From Malus domestica (lineage: Eukaryota; Streptophyta; Magnoliopsida; Rosales; Rosaceae), in contig NC_091677.1 of NCBI RefSeq assembly GCF_042453785.1, forward strand, positions 25,607,501-25,671,500: DNA of 64,000 nucleotides, in the 5' to 3' direction. The notes below the pieces were generated by a model, which saw only the letters and a list, made by a program, of their open reading frames with translations, did not search any database and was not told where the DNA came from. The translations under genes and the position numbers were made by a program. Within the stretch, counting starts at the first letter, position 1. Each line of letters opens with the position of its first letter. Of the stretch, positions 42,201-55,462 are shown piece after piece.

Positions 42201-42730
42201 GACTTATAGCTCAAAACACCTCTCCTTCATTGACAAAATCATGTTCATTTGCTATAGATAGAGGCATGAACTACTGACTTTGTTGTATTACATCAGTATT
42301 CACTTTCGTCGACATTTCCTTCTGCACCTTATCTTCAGCTAGCTGCCGCTCCCACCTCCGTTGCTTATGGCGCCGCCGTATAAGCTCTGTCGCCGTTGCT
42401 AGCTAGAACTATGCCACGACTGGGGAAAACAACATGCTGTTTTTCTTAAAGACTCTTTGGAACTAAACTTTATCTAAAGCTTTCTAACCACCATACCTAA
42501 GAATCTAAATAAACTCATGCAAATAGTTATAAGGGCTTTAGAATGAGAGAAATTACTGCTTAACTGGAACCAACTTTCGAAGTAAACAAAACCCATTTTT
42601 ATTGATTTATTCTGTATATATACCATCAACATAACGTGCAGAATCGACGAAAAATGGAATACTAAAGCACTAGTACCACTTTTATTTATTAGAAACCAGA
42701 GAGTTGTGGTCAGAACAAGAAGACAAGCTC
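39220..42730. other. Intergenic between ATS3-like copies A and B
   Basis: No gene recognised. A half copy of the GGATCCTC MITE lies at 39611-39800. The segment near 42000-42110 (TCTCCAAAACCCTCCTTATA, then AGTGGTTGGG) resembles 63180-63215, so both are pieces of one dispersed repeat. Confidence 0.5.
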
Positions 42731-43676
42731 CTATATCCTTTTCTGTGTGTTTTCAGGGGATGATGCCGCATGAGCACCAATACAATTATTAAGCCCATAC
42801 CAAACACCTTGTGGGATATACATCGAGTTGAAAAAAAATGTGACAGATTTAGCATCAACGAAAATTGTCGCTGTATCTACTTTCCACCCATCGTATCCCG
42901 TCCTGTAGACTAACATACAACAAGGGTACGTGCATGGCCCGAAAATATGACCAAATGTATCCATACGACACCGTCGGAATCTGCCTTTTTGTGGATCATC
43001 AATTCTACCCGAATACACCTGATCATCATTAGGAAATAATGTTAACAAATATCATCAGTTGCTGATGAAAATACAATTATGTAAGTTGTAAATATTGCAC
43101 TTATGTGACACTGCAGATGATTATGTTGGCAGACATCAATCTAGATGACATTTTTAGGTTCGCGCTATGTAAATTTACAAACATGTATAAGCCTGTCACG
43201 CAATATATTATTTCCGACATAGAGCTAGACTATCTGTATTGTATATGAGTTTGTATCTGTATAATGTAATTTGGGAGAGAAGTACCTTATTCAAAGTATC
43301 ACCAAACGTGATATTGATCTGATTTAGTGTGTAATGGGCCGAAGTACAGCTAGTCTTTATCTTCACCACGTAAGAACAGTTACCTACATTCTGGAAAAAC
43401 CCATATCTATTAATTTTATTAATACATTAGGATATATAGTAAAAAATTATTACACACAATTTTTAGAAAAAGAACATATGTATTAATTTAAATAAGTAAT
43501 ATTTTCTCTATTTATTTTCATATATTCATTAGTAATTTACAGAACTTTGTTGATTAACTATTTACCGAGGAATTTTCTCATACCCGAGTGGATGGGAGGA
43601 GTTGGGGTTGTGCATTAATGGTTGAAGTGGCTTGCATGAAGGTGAAGATAAGCACTAAAGTCACTGCTGCCTTCAT
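42731..43676 (-). CDS. ATS3: ATS3-like PLAT-domain protein (copy B)
   Basis: Three exons: 43676-43584 (or from an in-frame ATG at 43688), 43390-43286 and 43018-42731, giving 161 aa from the inner Met. Copy A begins at MMKAV, so the inner start MKAAV is preferred. A signal peptide (AAVTLVLIFTFMQATSTINA) precedes CSYVVKIKTSCTSAHYTLNQ, INITFGDTLNK, VYSGRIDD, RFRRCRMDTF, GPCTYPCCMLVYRTGYDGW and YIPQGVWYGLNNCIG. Intron positions and phases match copy A, so it is a tandem duplicate. It is clearly diverged from copy A, yet its frames and splice sites are intact, suggesting retained function. Confidence 0.88.
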
Positions 43677-43745
43677 TGTTATTGACATAACCTTCAACTT
43701 AATTTCAGTAAAAAAAATAGTCTGAATAAGAGAGAGGGGAGATAT

Positions 43746-43755
43746 CATTATATAG
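43746..43755 (-). promoter_or_regulatory. Possible TATA box of ATS3-like copy B
   Basis: CTATATAATG on the minus strand, 60-80 bp before the start codon. Confidence 0.45.
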
Positions 43756-44337
43756 GGTATAAGAATGCTATAGTCGGTCGTTCGTGTGCAAGTCTTTATC
43801 ACTTGCTTAACTAAGGGTGGATTACAGTCAGAAACTTTATCTCTATGGTTGTGATATTTGATTATGACATTAGGTTAAGTGTGTACACCATTATCTCTTT
43901 GTCATGTTGTCAAGAAATTCTATTACTAGGTATGAAAAAAGCCCTGCAAACAGTCATTTCTAGAATTTATTTTAGAAACCGTCCATTTTTAAGAGGTCTA
44001 TATTTTTATATTCTTTGTTTTTATCTATTGTTTTGGAAAGTGATGGATTGTCTTGATGAGATAGGACCTTCCTCTTTTAACTCATCGTGTTCCAAGTTCA
44101 AACTATCTTTCTTCTTATATTTAGTTGGGTTTAGAAAAGATTATATCTAGCATTTGTAAAAAATAACAATAATCTATTTTTTATTTTCTTAAACCATGGT
44201 ATTATGATTGTTTTTTTTTTTAATTACGAAAGGGGGATTCCAACTCGAATGCATAGAAGAGCACATTCAGTCTAACCAATGTTGTCATGCACATATTTGC
44301 ATCTTTCACTTTAATCTTTAATACTATCTTGCCACGC

Positions 44338-45211
44338 CCTGTTCTTTCCCCCCATTGTCCAACCCTATAAAGATGCACATACCATGCATGTCCCGGACGT
44401 GCATGGCCCGATAATCGGAAATCTATCTTTAGAGCAACGCCTGAATCTCACAGGCAACCATGGATCGTCTAGTCTAGCAAACACTTGATGATTATCAAGA
44501 GTTATGAGTAAATATTGCGCACAAGTGATAAATAAACTCTAAGATAATATACGCTCATACAATTTAGTATGTTACATTGCCAAAGCACCCTTTTTTTTGT
44601 AATACGTCCAAGTATCAATCTAGGCAACATATCCAAAATAGTAAACAAAAATACTTTTATTTAATGAGTAATTCAGATTCATAGTCTTTAACACGACTAC
44701 TATTTGAAGGGAAGTAATTATAAGTACCTTAATTATGGCCGTTAGCATCACCAAATTTTTAATTCCGATCTGATCTCGAGTACATATGGAGGTGAAGTAC
44801 AGTCTTTATTTACATAACGTACAAATTTACATTCTACAAGAGCCATACTTATCAATGTTCTTGCGTAAGATATAGCATACAATTATGTATAAACCAAAGC
44901 AATTTTTATCTGTCTAGTATTTTCATATGTACAATTGCAATTTAACAAACATAGAACTTTACGATCAACAAATAATGAATGCAATGCAAGCTTATTTTTG
45001 ACACAAGTGATATGGAGGAGGGAGAAAATCGAACTTTGAACGTACACAGGTGAACACTCTTAACAGACGGACCTGGGTGTTGTTGAAACTTCAAGGAAGT
45101 GAGAGGTTGGGGATGGGGTTGGTGTTGTAGCTGTGGACTGGTTCAAGTTGCTTGGACGAAAGCCAAATGGAGGAATGCTAAAGTCACCCGAGCCTTCATT
45201 GCTATTGCCAT
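44338..45211 (-). pseudogene. ATS3: Third ATS3-like copy, decayed
   Basis: All three exons can still be traced. Exon 1 (from the ATG at 45211) reads MAIAMKARVTLAFLHLAFVQ, then a stop. An exon 2 remnant near 44730-44840 keeps TSPPYVLEIRSE-like text and a GGTGATGCTAACGGC stretch but is shifted. Exon 3 near 44338-44480 keeps QVFARLDDPW, RFRRCSKD and IGPCTS. Each piece lines up with the same exon of copy B, in order and on the same strand. Stops, indels and lost splice sites make it non-coding. Confidence 0.82.
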
Positions 45212-46099
45212 AACAACCTTTCAATAGACTATAGTTTTTGAGTAGGAGAAAAAGGGACAACTGAAGACAAATATGTGGGATGTTATATGTATAGAGATGC
45301 ATTGCATACCATGACGAACATAAATTAATTTGGGAAAATGATTTTCTCACATCCTTTTCATTACTTTTCTTTTAACTGCTTTAATATGAAAGCGAAAAAT
45401 AAATAAATGTGCGTAGGAGGAAATACGTGATATGTGAAAATTACTTTTTCTTAATTAGGAAGAGATCAGGCAAAGAAAAATATATCGGTCTCTATAATTG
45501 TGGTATTTTATTATGAGATTAGGTGTACCATTATCTCTTTTTTTCATGTTGTCAACAATTACTAAGTATGAAAACCACCACAAATTCAGTCAATTTCAGA
45601 ATACATTTTAGTAACCCATCACGCTTAAAAGGTATGTTTTGTATTCGTATTTGTACGCTTTTACTTTAACCTTTAGTACCCCCTTGGAGGATGAGGATCC
45701 TCTCCAGATCCTCTTTGTGGGGATCCTAGGGATCATCTTTGTGGTGATCTTAGGGATCCTCACATTCTAACTATTTATTGTACATCATGTGGTTAGTTTT
45801 CTTTAATTACCATTTGTGTTTAATTTTAAATAATAAAATTCAAATGAATTATGACTACATAATGTACGATAAATGATTAAGATGTATTTTTTTGGAGGCT
45901 TTTTGACGCAAAGCAAATTAGAGAATAGAACTAAGGGTCAGTTTTTGGGATTGATGTTTTTTTCTTCTAAACCCGCTTATGTTGCGCTTTAAGAATAACT
46001 AGTTGTAAAATAAAAGAGTTGAGCGTTTGATAAACTGTATTTTCAAAAGTGTTGTGAGTATAAAAAGCCTAAAAGCGTTTGAAAATTTTCAATGTAAAA

Positions 46100-46480
46100 G
46101 TGATTGTATGACAAAAATAAACATAGTAGTGGGCGTGGTGACAACAACAGCGGTGGCAGGGTAGTGGCAGTGATGGCAGTGCCAACAGGGGGGGAAGGGT
46201 GTTGTGGTGGTACCAATAATAGGGTGTCGTGGTTGGGGTGTAGAGGTAACAGTGGTCACAACGGTGATGGTGGCAATTGCTTTGTTGTTGGCGATGGCAA
46301 AGACAGTGGTTGTGATAGTGGTAGTGGGATAATGTTGGTGGTTGCAATCATAGGCAATGGCGACGATAGTGGTGACAATGCTGATGCTGGTGGTAATAGT
46401 AGTGGTGGTAATTGTGGAGCCGGTGATGGTGATGGTATGGAATCAATAATTGTAAGAGTATGGTGGTGATGCCAATAGTG
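46100..46480 (+). repeat. Degenerate GTGGYR/GGTGAT minisatellite-like block
   Basis: The plus strand is almost entirely G, T and A with repeated GGTGGT, GTGGTAG and GGTGATGGT words. The Gly/Ser-rich open frame here is a product of this composition, not a recognised gene. Confidence 0.65.
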
Positions 46481-47651
46481 GAGAAGCTGATGACTTTGAT
46501 CCTCTCCCATTTGCCAGAAGGTCTTGTCTTGTTTTTCCTTCTTTTACTCTTTTTAAATGTATGTTTTTTTTTTTTTTTTTTTTTTTTTGGCAAATTTAAA
46601 TGTATGTTATTTGGTTAGATAGAGCCATTCCTCCTTTCACATAATTTCATTGTCTGGTTGCTGACAAAACCAAAAATTACAAATTACAATTTCATTCACT
46701 TCATAAGCAGATTGTGGTTGCTGCTTTCACTCCCCAGTTATCTTCTTGATTATTTGGTTGCTAAAATATAAACAATTTTGAATTCAATATGAAGGGTTGG
46801 GTTTGTCAAGCTGTTATATTTTATCATTGTTTGCAGTTACCAGCTAGAAGCAATGGAAGCAGCAATTAAGAACACCATCGTGTTCTTGGACACTGGCTCT
46901 GAAGAGACTCTGATTGGCATCATGCCTCTCCGCACCTACACTTGCTCCACAAGCCTTCTCCTTTCATTGCCGTCCTCTTGGTTCCTCAAGTTGTCATGGT
47001 CAAACAATTATGCACCTACTAACTCACTGTATATAACTAGTTTTTCCACTTGCATATAGCAACTCTATAAGATTCTTGTTGTCTTCTAATACTAGCAAGC
47101 TGGTGCATGTACAAACTCAAATTTGTCTTTTTTGATTGTTGCTTTTAAAAGCTGCTGTCTGGAGGTCGTTGTTTTAAAACTAAGCGGGATGTTTTGTTTT
47201 TACCAAACATTTTTTTATTGCTTAACTTTGAAGTAGTACTTTTTGGTGGAAAAAAAAACCCCCAATGGGACCTAAGAGGCTAGAATCATTGTATCAAAAT
47301 TTCAAAATTCTCTACAGGGCCAAAATACTCCAATTTTGCAAGATAATTCTGCGAAGTTGCATTTCTTTCAGAACATAGTAACTGTGGGAGTATGAAGATT
47401 TAAAGGCTTTCCAAAAATTTTAAGTGACGTCATTTAAATAATGAGTTTAATGATTTTCGATTAGTAAGCACTTTTGTTCTATACAATTTGCCTCCTTTGT
47501 GATCAATGTATGACTTTCTCAGGGACTTAAATTTCTTTTTTTTTTATTGTTTTGGTAAAAAAAAAAAGTATTGAAGGAGGGAAAGCTACCTCATTCTAAG
47601 GTCAGAGCCTACATCACAAGTCTTTTTGAGGAATTATAGAAAGGGTCTTAA

Positions 47652-47656
<5 letters not shown>

Positions 47657-47696
<40 letters not shown>
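47657..47696. repeat. Poly-T tract, about 40 bp
   Basis: A long homopolymer. It could be the A tail of a minus-strand retroelement, but no body was recognised next to it. Confidence 0.9.
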
Positions 47697-47702
<6 letters not shown>

Positions 47703-48402
47703 CTACCACCAAGAGAGATTATCGGCATCGAGACTCAAACCTAAGCCTTGAACAATCTTTACCAACTCCTCGTTCGCTTAAACTATACATAAACGGATTT
47801 AAATTTAATTGCAAAGAGAGAACCCAATGCCCTAGTCAACTTGACAACACTCATGTCCGGGAGTTCTTTTTTTTATTATTTATTTTAACCTTTGCGATTA
47901 TAAAATTGTAGATAGTAAAAACTCTTATTATTAACATTTGTATAGTAAAATTTGAATTTTATGCTTGGCACCAATCTGATTTTAAACATTGGAGACCAGT
48001 GACCTCTTAACGCAGTAGTTTTCTCTGTTATTTTTTATTCTAGCTATCTAATGATCCCTAATCCATTCATAGCTCGGGGCTACATGGAGTTCAGTGGAGG
48101 ACATACTTATATCGCAAATCGTCCTAATGAACCACCGTGTCTTCTCCGGCAAAAAATTTACCACGGCGACACACTCACTACACATTGTTTTGGGAAGACA
48201 GTATAAATATTACAAGGTATTTTCAAGAATAATCTTATAGAGTATAGAAAATATATTCTCATGGAGTAGAAAAATATTACCTATTCTCATATTATCTTAT
48301 CCAAGCGAGGTTTGAAAACATAATGTCTATCACAAAGCCTGAAAATACACCGGGGATGAATTCAACGTTGCCTTCGGTTCAACATTCAGTAGGAAGCTTG
48401 AT

Positions 48403-50616
48403 TCAGAAATCAGTTGGAGGCTTTAACCTTATCAATCTCTTGATTCTATCCTTTTCTGTATTTTCCAGCAATCCCTTCAAAGTACAGGAAAACATATGTC
48501 AAAGAAGATAAAGTTTATGAAGTAAAAGGTTGGGCAGCAACATAGAACTGTTGTGCAATATGGAGTCCAGTAAATGTGAGATGAAACGAGGGATGAAAGC
48601 AAGTCTTCCTATCAACCCGAATAATAAAAGGAAATGTAAGGTTTGATTCTGATGTTATTATAATGAGAATCTGTCGCTCTAATTATTTTAAAGGATGTCC
48701 AGCAGCTCACCTTCCAAACAATTTCATCCAGACACAAGCAAATTCTTCCGTACTTATCCAGGAAAAGGCGCTCAGTTGGCGGCTTTCCGCATACATCCTT
48801 CACAGCTGATGTTATAACAAAGATCACCTCCGACACTAGCAAGAAACCATCCAGGGTTAACAAAGCAATACCAGTAATAAAATCAAGTACATCATATCTC
48901 CCATTTAAAAGCAATTGATACAATATGGTGAAACTACAGCAAGCACCACATCAGTCTAAAAAAGTTATCATTTTGCGTTTTTTGACAAAAGGTGATGGCA
49001 TCAAATTTCCACCGAAAAACAAATAAAACAATTGCTACCTTTCGCCAATTGCACCAAGCTGTACATCAGATTCGGTCCTACTAAAACATCTTTGGGGAAA
49101 TATATAGCACTCTTTTTTTGCTTGTTTCTTCTAAGCAAAGTCATCAACCCTCCCTAATAGTGAACTGGCCCACTGTAACAGGTGAGAGCCTTGTGCATGG
49201 TTGATGACATGAAACTACTTTGGAAAGCATGTAAAAGTTACTCATCTAAAATGGAAAAGCCCATATTTGCAACTAACTAAACTACCGATGAAAAGGTATT
49301 AAAGGGGTGTGAAAAACAACTGGTCCAGAACTTTAATCTCAACAACAGTGAAGTACAACTTTGGATTTTTGATTGATTAATTTCATCCTGTCATTTTTAC
49401 AAACCAGCATCATATTATTGAATGGAGCACCGAATACTTACAGGCTAGTTCATCATACTCATCTTTGCCCACGACATAGATGCTGACATCCCCAAGCACA
49501 GTGTAAACAATGTAAACTGACCTGATAAACACATCAACACATGTCATATCATGTCAAATGGTACCAGATTCTGAGTCACGTTTCTATTATTAATATAAAT
49601 ACTGATGACAATGGAGTTCTTTGCAGAAGACTTAATGCCAAAAAGGGAATCCCTTCACAAACCAAATTTCAATCTCTAGCTTATAAATTTTACAACTTTC
49701 ATCACATTCCAGCATTATATTCTCACTGGGGCAAAAATCAGGTTCCAGCTCAGTTCTGATTACACAATATGCCATTACACTAGTCATCTAATACTAAGGC
49801 AATCTAAACATAGAGATTATGCATTATATCCGCACAACAACAATAGAAACTATTATACATACTTGTGGCAAGCAACAAGGAGCTCTTCATTCTTCACGCC
49901 CCTAAGATTATCTGCCCCAAGTTTGACCAGGAAAGATCGCCAATGCAGCCTTTCCTCAGCAGGAACTCCATTGAAACTTCAATAAGACGTAAAACCAATG
50001 AGTCAATGCTTCACGAAGACAGCAAACCAAAGTACAAAAAGACATCAAAGCAATCAACTCAAAACTGCTCTACCATCAGTCCTTTTCGATATATGCCATA
50101 TAGATTGCAATTGCATACACACTATACAGCGACGCACAATGATGAGGTTTCAATAGTAAATGCTACATGGTCTCTATACCATGTCTACACACAAAACATG
50201 ATTTGTTGTATATTGTTGCCTACCCTGTTCACATCTTGATCTGACAAGATCTTGTAAGATAGAAACTAGAAGGGTACCATTTAAAATTCGGCGTTTCCCC
50301 GTAAACCCATATAATACAAATAAGCAACCATCCTAGCAAATCAAAGTCCACCCGGTTTAACCCAGCATACATACAAAGAAAACAACATATTACACAGAAA
50401 TGAAAAACCCAAAACCACAATTCAGATCAAATCCATAATATTTCCAAGCTAGATTAACCAAACCCACAAAATGGTATAACATAATCAACAATTCTAAGCC
50501 AAAAACGCAAAGCAATTCAAAATCATGGGGATCTATGAATGGACGGTGGAGATCTGCGCTTACCGTTCAACTAGGATGTTGCCTTCCGAGTTGGCGAACA
50601 ACACTGCCAGTATCAT
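48403..50616 (-). CDS. LOLITA: Longin/SNARE-like small adaptin-type protein, probably TPLATE complex subunit LOLITA
   Basis: Five exons (50616-50564, 49976-49863, 49521-49442, 48835-48711, 48474-48403) join in phase to 147 aa. The protein begins MILAVLFANSEGNILVERF and continues VPAEERLHWRSFLVKLG, KNEELLVACHKSVYIVYTV, IYVVGKDEYDELAL, FVITSAVKDVCGKPPTERL and ICLCLDEIVWK, ending GLLENTEKDRIKRLIRLKPP. This is a longin fold of the kind found in sigma/zeta adaptin chains. From memory it matches the plant protein that serves as the small subunit of the TPLATE endocytic complex at the plasma membrane. The family is clear; the exact LOLITA name is inferred. The gene looks intact. Confidence 0.82.
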
Positions 50617-52555
50617 AGCTCGCTCGCTGAGTTGAGTTGTAAAAATGTAGGATCGGGGAGGAACACCAACAATTACTGATGCGATGAACTTGGTTACATA
50701 AAATGTCAATTTTTCTATACGAAATTGGAATTTTCACTGCTTGTGGTCTCCTCAGGCTGCGGTGGGAGTTGGTACGGTTGCTTTTGGGCTTTTTGTTTGA
50801 TTATCTGGGCTGACTCCATTTGGGTCAGAGCAGATTTCTGTGATTTTATGGGTTGATTTGTATGATTTTGTGGGCTTACATGGGTCTATTTCTACAGATT
50901 TCTATGATTTTATGGGTTGATTATGATGTTGTGGGCCTAGATGGGATTGTTTCTCTGATTTTGTTGGCTTACATTTGGTTGTTGTAGAGAGAGAGAGAGA
51001 GAGAGAGAGTGAGAGAGAGAGTATTCACACGGGTCAAAGTACAGATGCACGGGGGTGCAAGCATTATTCATATGTTAGAATATGAGCATGAAAATGAATG
51101 TAATAATCAACTATTTTGAGTCAAATTAGTGCAACGAAGATATAGGATTGAAACACAGTTTTTATCCTAATTTTGTACTTTATTGTTGGACAAGGATTCC
51201 TTGTCAGTGTTCGACTTGGATTATAACAAAAGAGACGAGTGGATTGTGTTAGAGATATTAAGTAAATGGGTTAGATGATGACAAGTGTCAAAGGATTAAG
51301 AGTAGTTGTTAGTTTAGTCTGTTGTGTTTGTTGTATAAATACTCAAGTACAGTTGCTTACACATTAAGAAAATAAGAAGAAATACATTTGATACAATTTT
51401 TACTTCTCTCTCTTCGTTCTCTGTCAAAGCTCTCGAATCCTTTACTATCAGGAATGTTATAGAACTTCATCTACAAGGTTAACAGATTGAACGTGTATGT
51501 ATAGTAGGCATTTGATCTTACAAAAAATAGAATCAAAGGCCTATTGTTGATTTGAGCAGTAAAGGTTTTGTTAGAGAAGATTTGTCGTAGAAGATTGATG
51601 GTTTCACCATCTTCTAGCTCTAATCTCTATATGGAAGGTGTATTATTTTCCTTGGTAATTATTCGTTTTGTATCCATCCCTAGCCCTAGCAGTACACTCC
51701 ATCAATTGGTTAAATTTCCACTGTTGTTGCGCAAGAACACCAACATTATTGTTTTAATTAAACGTGAGATTATTGTACAATACGAAGCCTGCACAACCGT
51801 CATGATAGGCCGCACAACAATAATGGGAAATTTGATTAAATATAACTACATGTGCAACAGTGAAGGATCCTGCGCAAATAATTCATGCTGCAACTGCACC
51901 TAAAAATGGTTTCGAAAAAGGTCTTATATTCGATATTATGTAACTTTGTAATTTGAGCTTCTATTAGGGCTGAGTTCGAGGCCAACTGGTAGGGTTCTAG
52001 TTGATCCATGTCGAGTTTCAGATCGACGTGTTGGAGCTCATAAGTTATACCAACGCTACGTAGTCAAAATGGGTAATTTCAATATTGATTAATCTACAAT
52101 ATGGTATCATCATCATATTCCCCGTATTACGAAAATATGTATTTCGATCCATATATAATATATACTACACTTCACATTTCTCATGCATTTAACCTCTACT
52201 CTTTGTTTAGAGTGCAACAAAGTTTTTCATAGGTCTTTGGGATTTTGTGTTGTCAAAGTTTGATGAGCAGTTGGAGAGTATAATCATGTACTAATCGACA
52301 TCTAGATATTGAGAATATGAATCTCACATCAGGAAGATAATAAAATTTGTATATGCTTGTAAAGAGTTAGACTACTCCTCATATATTAATTAACGTCCTT
52401 CATTATAGGGTCATTCGAATCAAGGGATTCTCCATTTAGAATCTAATAGATATACTAATATATAATCACAAGATTTGAATAATAAGAAAATGATGAAAAA
52501 AGGGATCAATCAATAGCCATTTCATATATACGTTCAATCCAATGTATCTAGTGTT
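50617..52555. other. Intergenic with GA microsatellite and possible solo LTR
   Basis: A (GA)n tract lies at about 50987-51020. At 51184-51484 a 301-bp TGTTGGAC...GTTAACA segment with TATAAATAC and a CT-rich 3' half looks like a Copia LTR. No matching target duplication or primer site was found. The unrecognised open frame at 51568-51903 is not supported as a gene. Confidence 0.4.
50987..51020. repeat. (GA)n microsatellite
   Basis: GA dinucleotides with one GT interruption. Confidence 0.95.
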
Positions 52556-52558
52556 CAG

Positions 52559-53142
52559 AAGGTTCCAAAAGATGCTATGCTCTAGTCGAGCGGCGCGCAG
52601 GTGCATCTAGGCGAGGCCTAGGTGGTTTTTTTTTTTTTAAAAATTTAATTAAATTTATTATATAACAGATAAATAAATATCTACTTATATTGTATTAAGA
52701 TACATAATTACAAAATAGAATGACATATAAATTATAAAGAACTAAAACATATGAAAACATTAGAAACAAACATATAATGAGTGTTTATCCAAGTATCCAA
52801 TTGATTGAAAAAATAAAATGCAAAATGAAAGTTATCTATTTTCTGTTTATGTGAGAGTTGCGACCTTAGCAGGTTAGGCGAGCACCTAGGTAGGTCTAGG
52901 CGTCACTTCTAATTTTTTATACGCCTAGAGATTAATCATGGCAATGGCCACCACTTAGTGCCTATGCGGGGATTTTTTGTCTATGTGAGAGTCGCAACCT
53001 AGGCAGGCTAAAAGAGCACTTAGGCAGGCGCCTAGGCAAGTTTAGGCGACCTTTCTTATTTTTTTAAACACTTAGAGATTAATCGTGGCGGTGGAAATGC
53101 CTAGTGCCTCAAAGGGGCCTTGGTGGAGATTTTTAGAACACT
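52559..53142. mobile_element. GCCTAGGCG-rich non-autonomous element (copy 1)
   Basis: Begins near AAGGTTCCAAAAGATGC and ends near GATTTTTAGAACACT. Both flanks are full of GCCTAGGCG words in opposite orientation around an AT-rich centre. It is the same design as copies at 53363-53858 and 55654-56633. Confidence 0.55.
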
Positions 53143-53362
53143 AGGTATTGATGTAGTAAAACCTCTCTATAGTGATACTTTATATAAGAATAACCTCCAT
53201 GCATTCATAAAAAGTTTTGATCCCAACTTGGGCCAATTATATATAAGAATGTACTTTACATTGTAATAAGTTATTTTTTTTTAGTTGCATCATAAAAAAC
53301 TTGCCTGATAATAATTGTCAATATGACCTTTAACAAAACTCTTTTACATATCTTTCTAATCC

Positions 53363-53858
53363 AAGGTTCTAAAAAAATTAGGTGCTAGTTGGGCAGCGAG
53401 CTGGGGCCTAGCGCCTAAGCGGCTAGGCGGACTAGGCAGATTTAATTAAATTTATTATATAACACATAATAAGTGCCTACTTACACTCTAAAAATAAAAG
53501 TATACTTGTATTGAGAATTTAGGAAAATTAAAATTTAAAACTTAAGTCATATTGCCATCCTCACTAACAAATGCAGCAAAAAATAAGAAAAATCAAAAAC
53601 CAAAATTGAAAATTCACTAATTAAATAGGTTAGTCAAAATAACCCCTTCACTTAATAATAAAAAATTAAAAATAATGGAACTGCCTAGCCTCCGCCTAGC
53701 CCGCCTAGCCCGCCTAGCCACCACCTAGCCCACCTAACTTGCCTAGGCGGCCGCCTAGCTAGCCCTTGCCTGATGTTTCTCCATATTTCGGCCTAAATTA
53801 CATCGGTCCTCCACTGCCTAGAGCCTAGAGGCCATCTAGGCTGATTTTTAGAACACTG
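53363..53858. mobile_element. GCCTAGGCG-rich non-autonomous element (copy 2)
   Basis: Ends AAGGTTCTAAAAAAATTAGG and GATTTTTAGAACACTG are inverted. Inner arms carry GCGCCTAAGCGGCTAGGCGG on the left and CTAGCCCGCCTAGCC repeats on the right. It can fold into a long hairpin. No coding region was seen. Confidence 0.65.
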
Positions 53859-55462
53859 TTCTAATCACTACATACATGCACTAATATTTGAGACTAGGTG
53901 TTTCGTTTTTCCTAGTGTCTTGGTAATTGACATATTCATATTCACTATTAATGTAGTACCTTGTATCTATAGACCTTTAATTAAGAATAATAAATAAGTC
54001 AAAAATAAATAAAATTGTAACTGCACCTCTATTAAGTAAAATTCGTTTAGTCCCAACGTTATTACTATACGTAGGGAGGGTTTACTGTACATACAATTTT
54101 TTTTTAAGCAAACGATATTATTTACACTGGTTTGGGGAAGTGAACTAAGCCTCACAATGAGTTAGCAATAATATGATTCAAATTCGCCTTTGGCGATAAT
54201 CGAATCTAAGACCTCTCACTTACCAGTAAAGAAGAATACTACTAGACCATAGTATTAAGTGGCTGCTGTATATACAAAATTTAACTTTGTCATCAAGACC
54301 TTTTTTTCTTTCAAATTTGTCCATCCAAATGGAGGCCTGGTCTTATCTCTAAGCAAGAACTTTGTGGATGTGGATATATATGGAGCTATATGGTTAGGCC
54401 TTTCGCCATTTATAGCTTGCAGTTCATTTAAATTTTGTGGCTAGAACTTTGAAAAATGGAATGATCCAATTTTACATATCGTAAGGAACTCTTTTTAATA
54501 GACTTACCCTTTGCTAAAGGGCAAACTAAAACACAACAAAGGCCAACTTCTTATTACAGAAACAAAATACCTAAACTTTTAACAAACTCAAACGCCTTCC
54601 ACACTGTAATCCTAAAGCTATATTTAATTGTGTGTCACTGTACAGATGAAAGATCGACGCACAAAACAACCCAGCTGGCCAGGGATTAGCTGTTCCTAGC
54701 TTAATTGGTTCATGATTTTATGTTCCTGTTAAACATGCAAATGGCTATGCCTATAGAGCCTAGTAGATCACCAGCACATGGGATTTGATGCTCCAAAAAC
54801 CAGAAAATTCCACTGAAATGCTGAAAGCTCCCAAGATATATATCCTCATTGAGTGCCAACACGATTAAGTCTTCATTAATTACTTGAATTTTTTACGAGA
54901 ATCTACGTGCAAGACTTACAGGAGCCTTTAGAAATATGACAAAAGCATCAGTTTTGGGAGGATTAATCAATGTAATATGTCGAAGTAAAATTATATGTCC
55001 TGATACCATGTTAAAATCATATTAGTATTCCACATATAAATGAATAGAAATACACATATGGACTTGGAACTTTGAAATAAGGTGGACGAAGCCTTGAAAC
55101 TAAAGAAAATAAAGGCGGCGAGACATGGCCGGACGGGTTCTTATGAATTAGGTCATTGCATCTCTTAATAATTGGGTGGGGCAACAGAAAATTCAAGCAA
55201 CCACTTGATGAAAGAGAAATATTATCCACACTTGATTTTTTATCATGCACTCATTTGTAAATGATTGGAGAGTGCGCGATAATAAACTAAAAAGTGGGAG
55301 TAATTTTGTATATTACTAGCCGTTCATTATGGATCCACGCACGTGCCAAGTGACCTTTTCTATCTTTTTTGTCAATACTTTTTCTATATTTGTAATCTTT
55401 TTTTTTGTTTTTTGGGCTAAGAGTAGCAAGTGCAATTCCTTAGGACTCATTACTCATTGATT

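Larger units (their letters stand above)
45212..48402. other. Repeat-rich intergenic region
   Basis: Holds a partial GGATCCTC MITE (45698-45900), a GT-rich minisatellite-like block (46100-46480), a T run (46561-46588) and a run of about 40 T (47657-47696). A possible hAT-type element spans roughly 45939-47271: its left side (TTTGATAAACTG, AAAAGTGTTGTGAGTATAAA) and right side (ACCAAACA, AAAAGCTGCTG) have the usual subterminal words, but the ends match only weakly. Confidence 0.45.

Noticed and set aside
46104..46469. Gly/Ser-rich protein of 121 aa on the plus strand
   Set aside because: It arises from a degenerate GTGGTR repeat; no domain, no exon context, and the opposite strand is equally open with His/Pro-rich text.
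45939..47271. Complete hAT transposon
   Set aside because: The subterminal words fit, but terminal repeats match weakly, no 8-bp duplication is clear and no transposase is present, so it is only mentioned as possible.
51568..51903. 111-aa plus-strand frame
   Set aside because: No domain, signal or splice context recognised; it opens without a supported start in repeat-like DNA.
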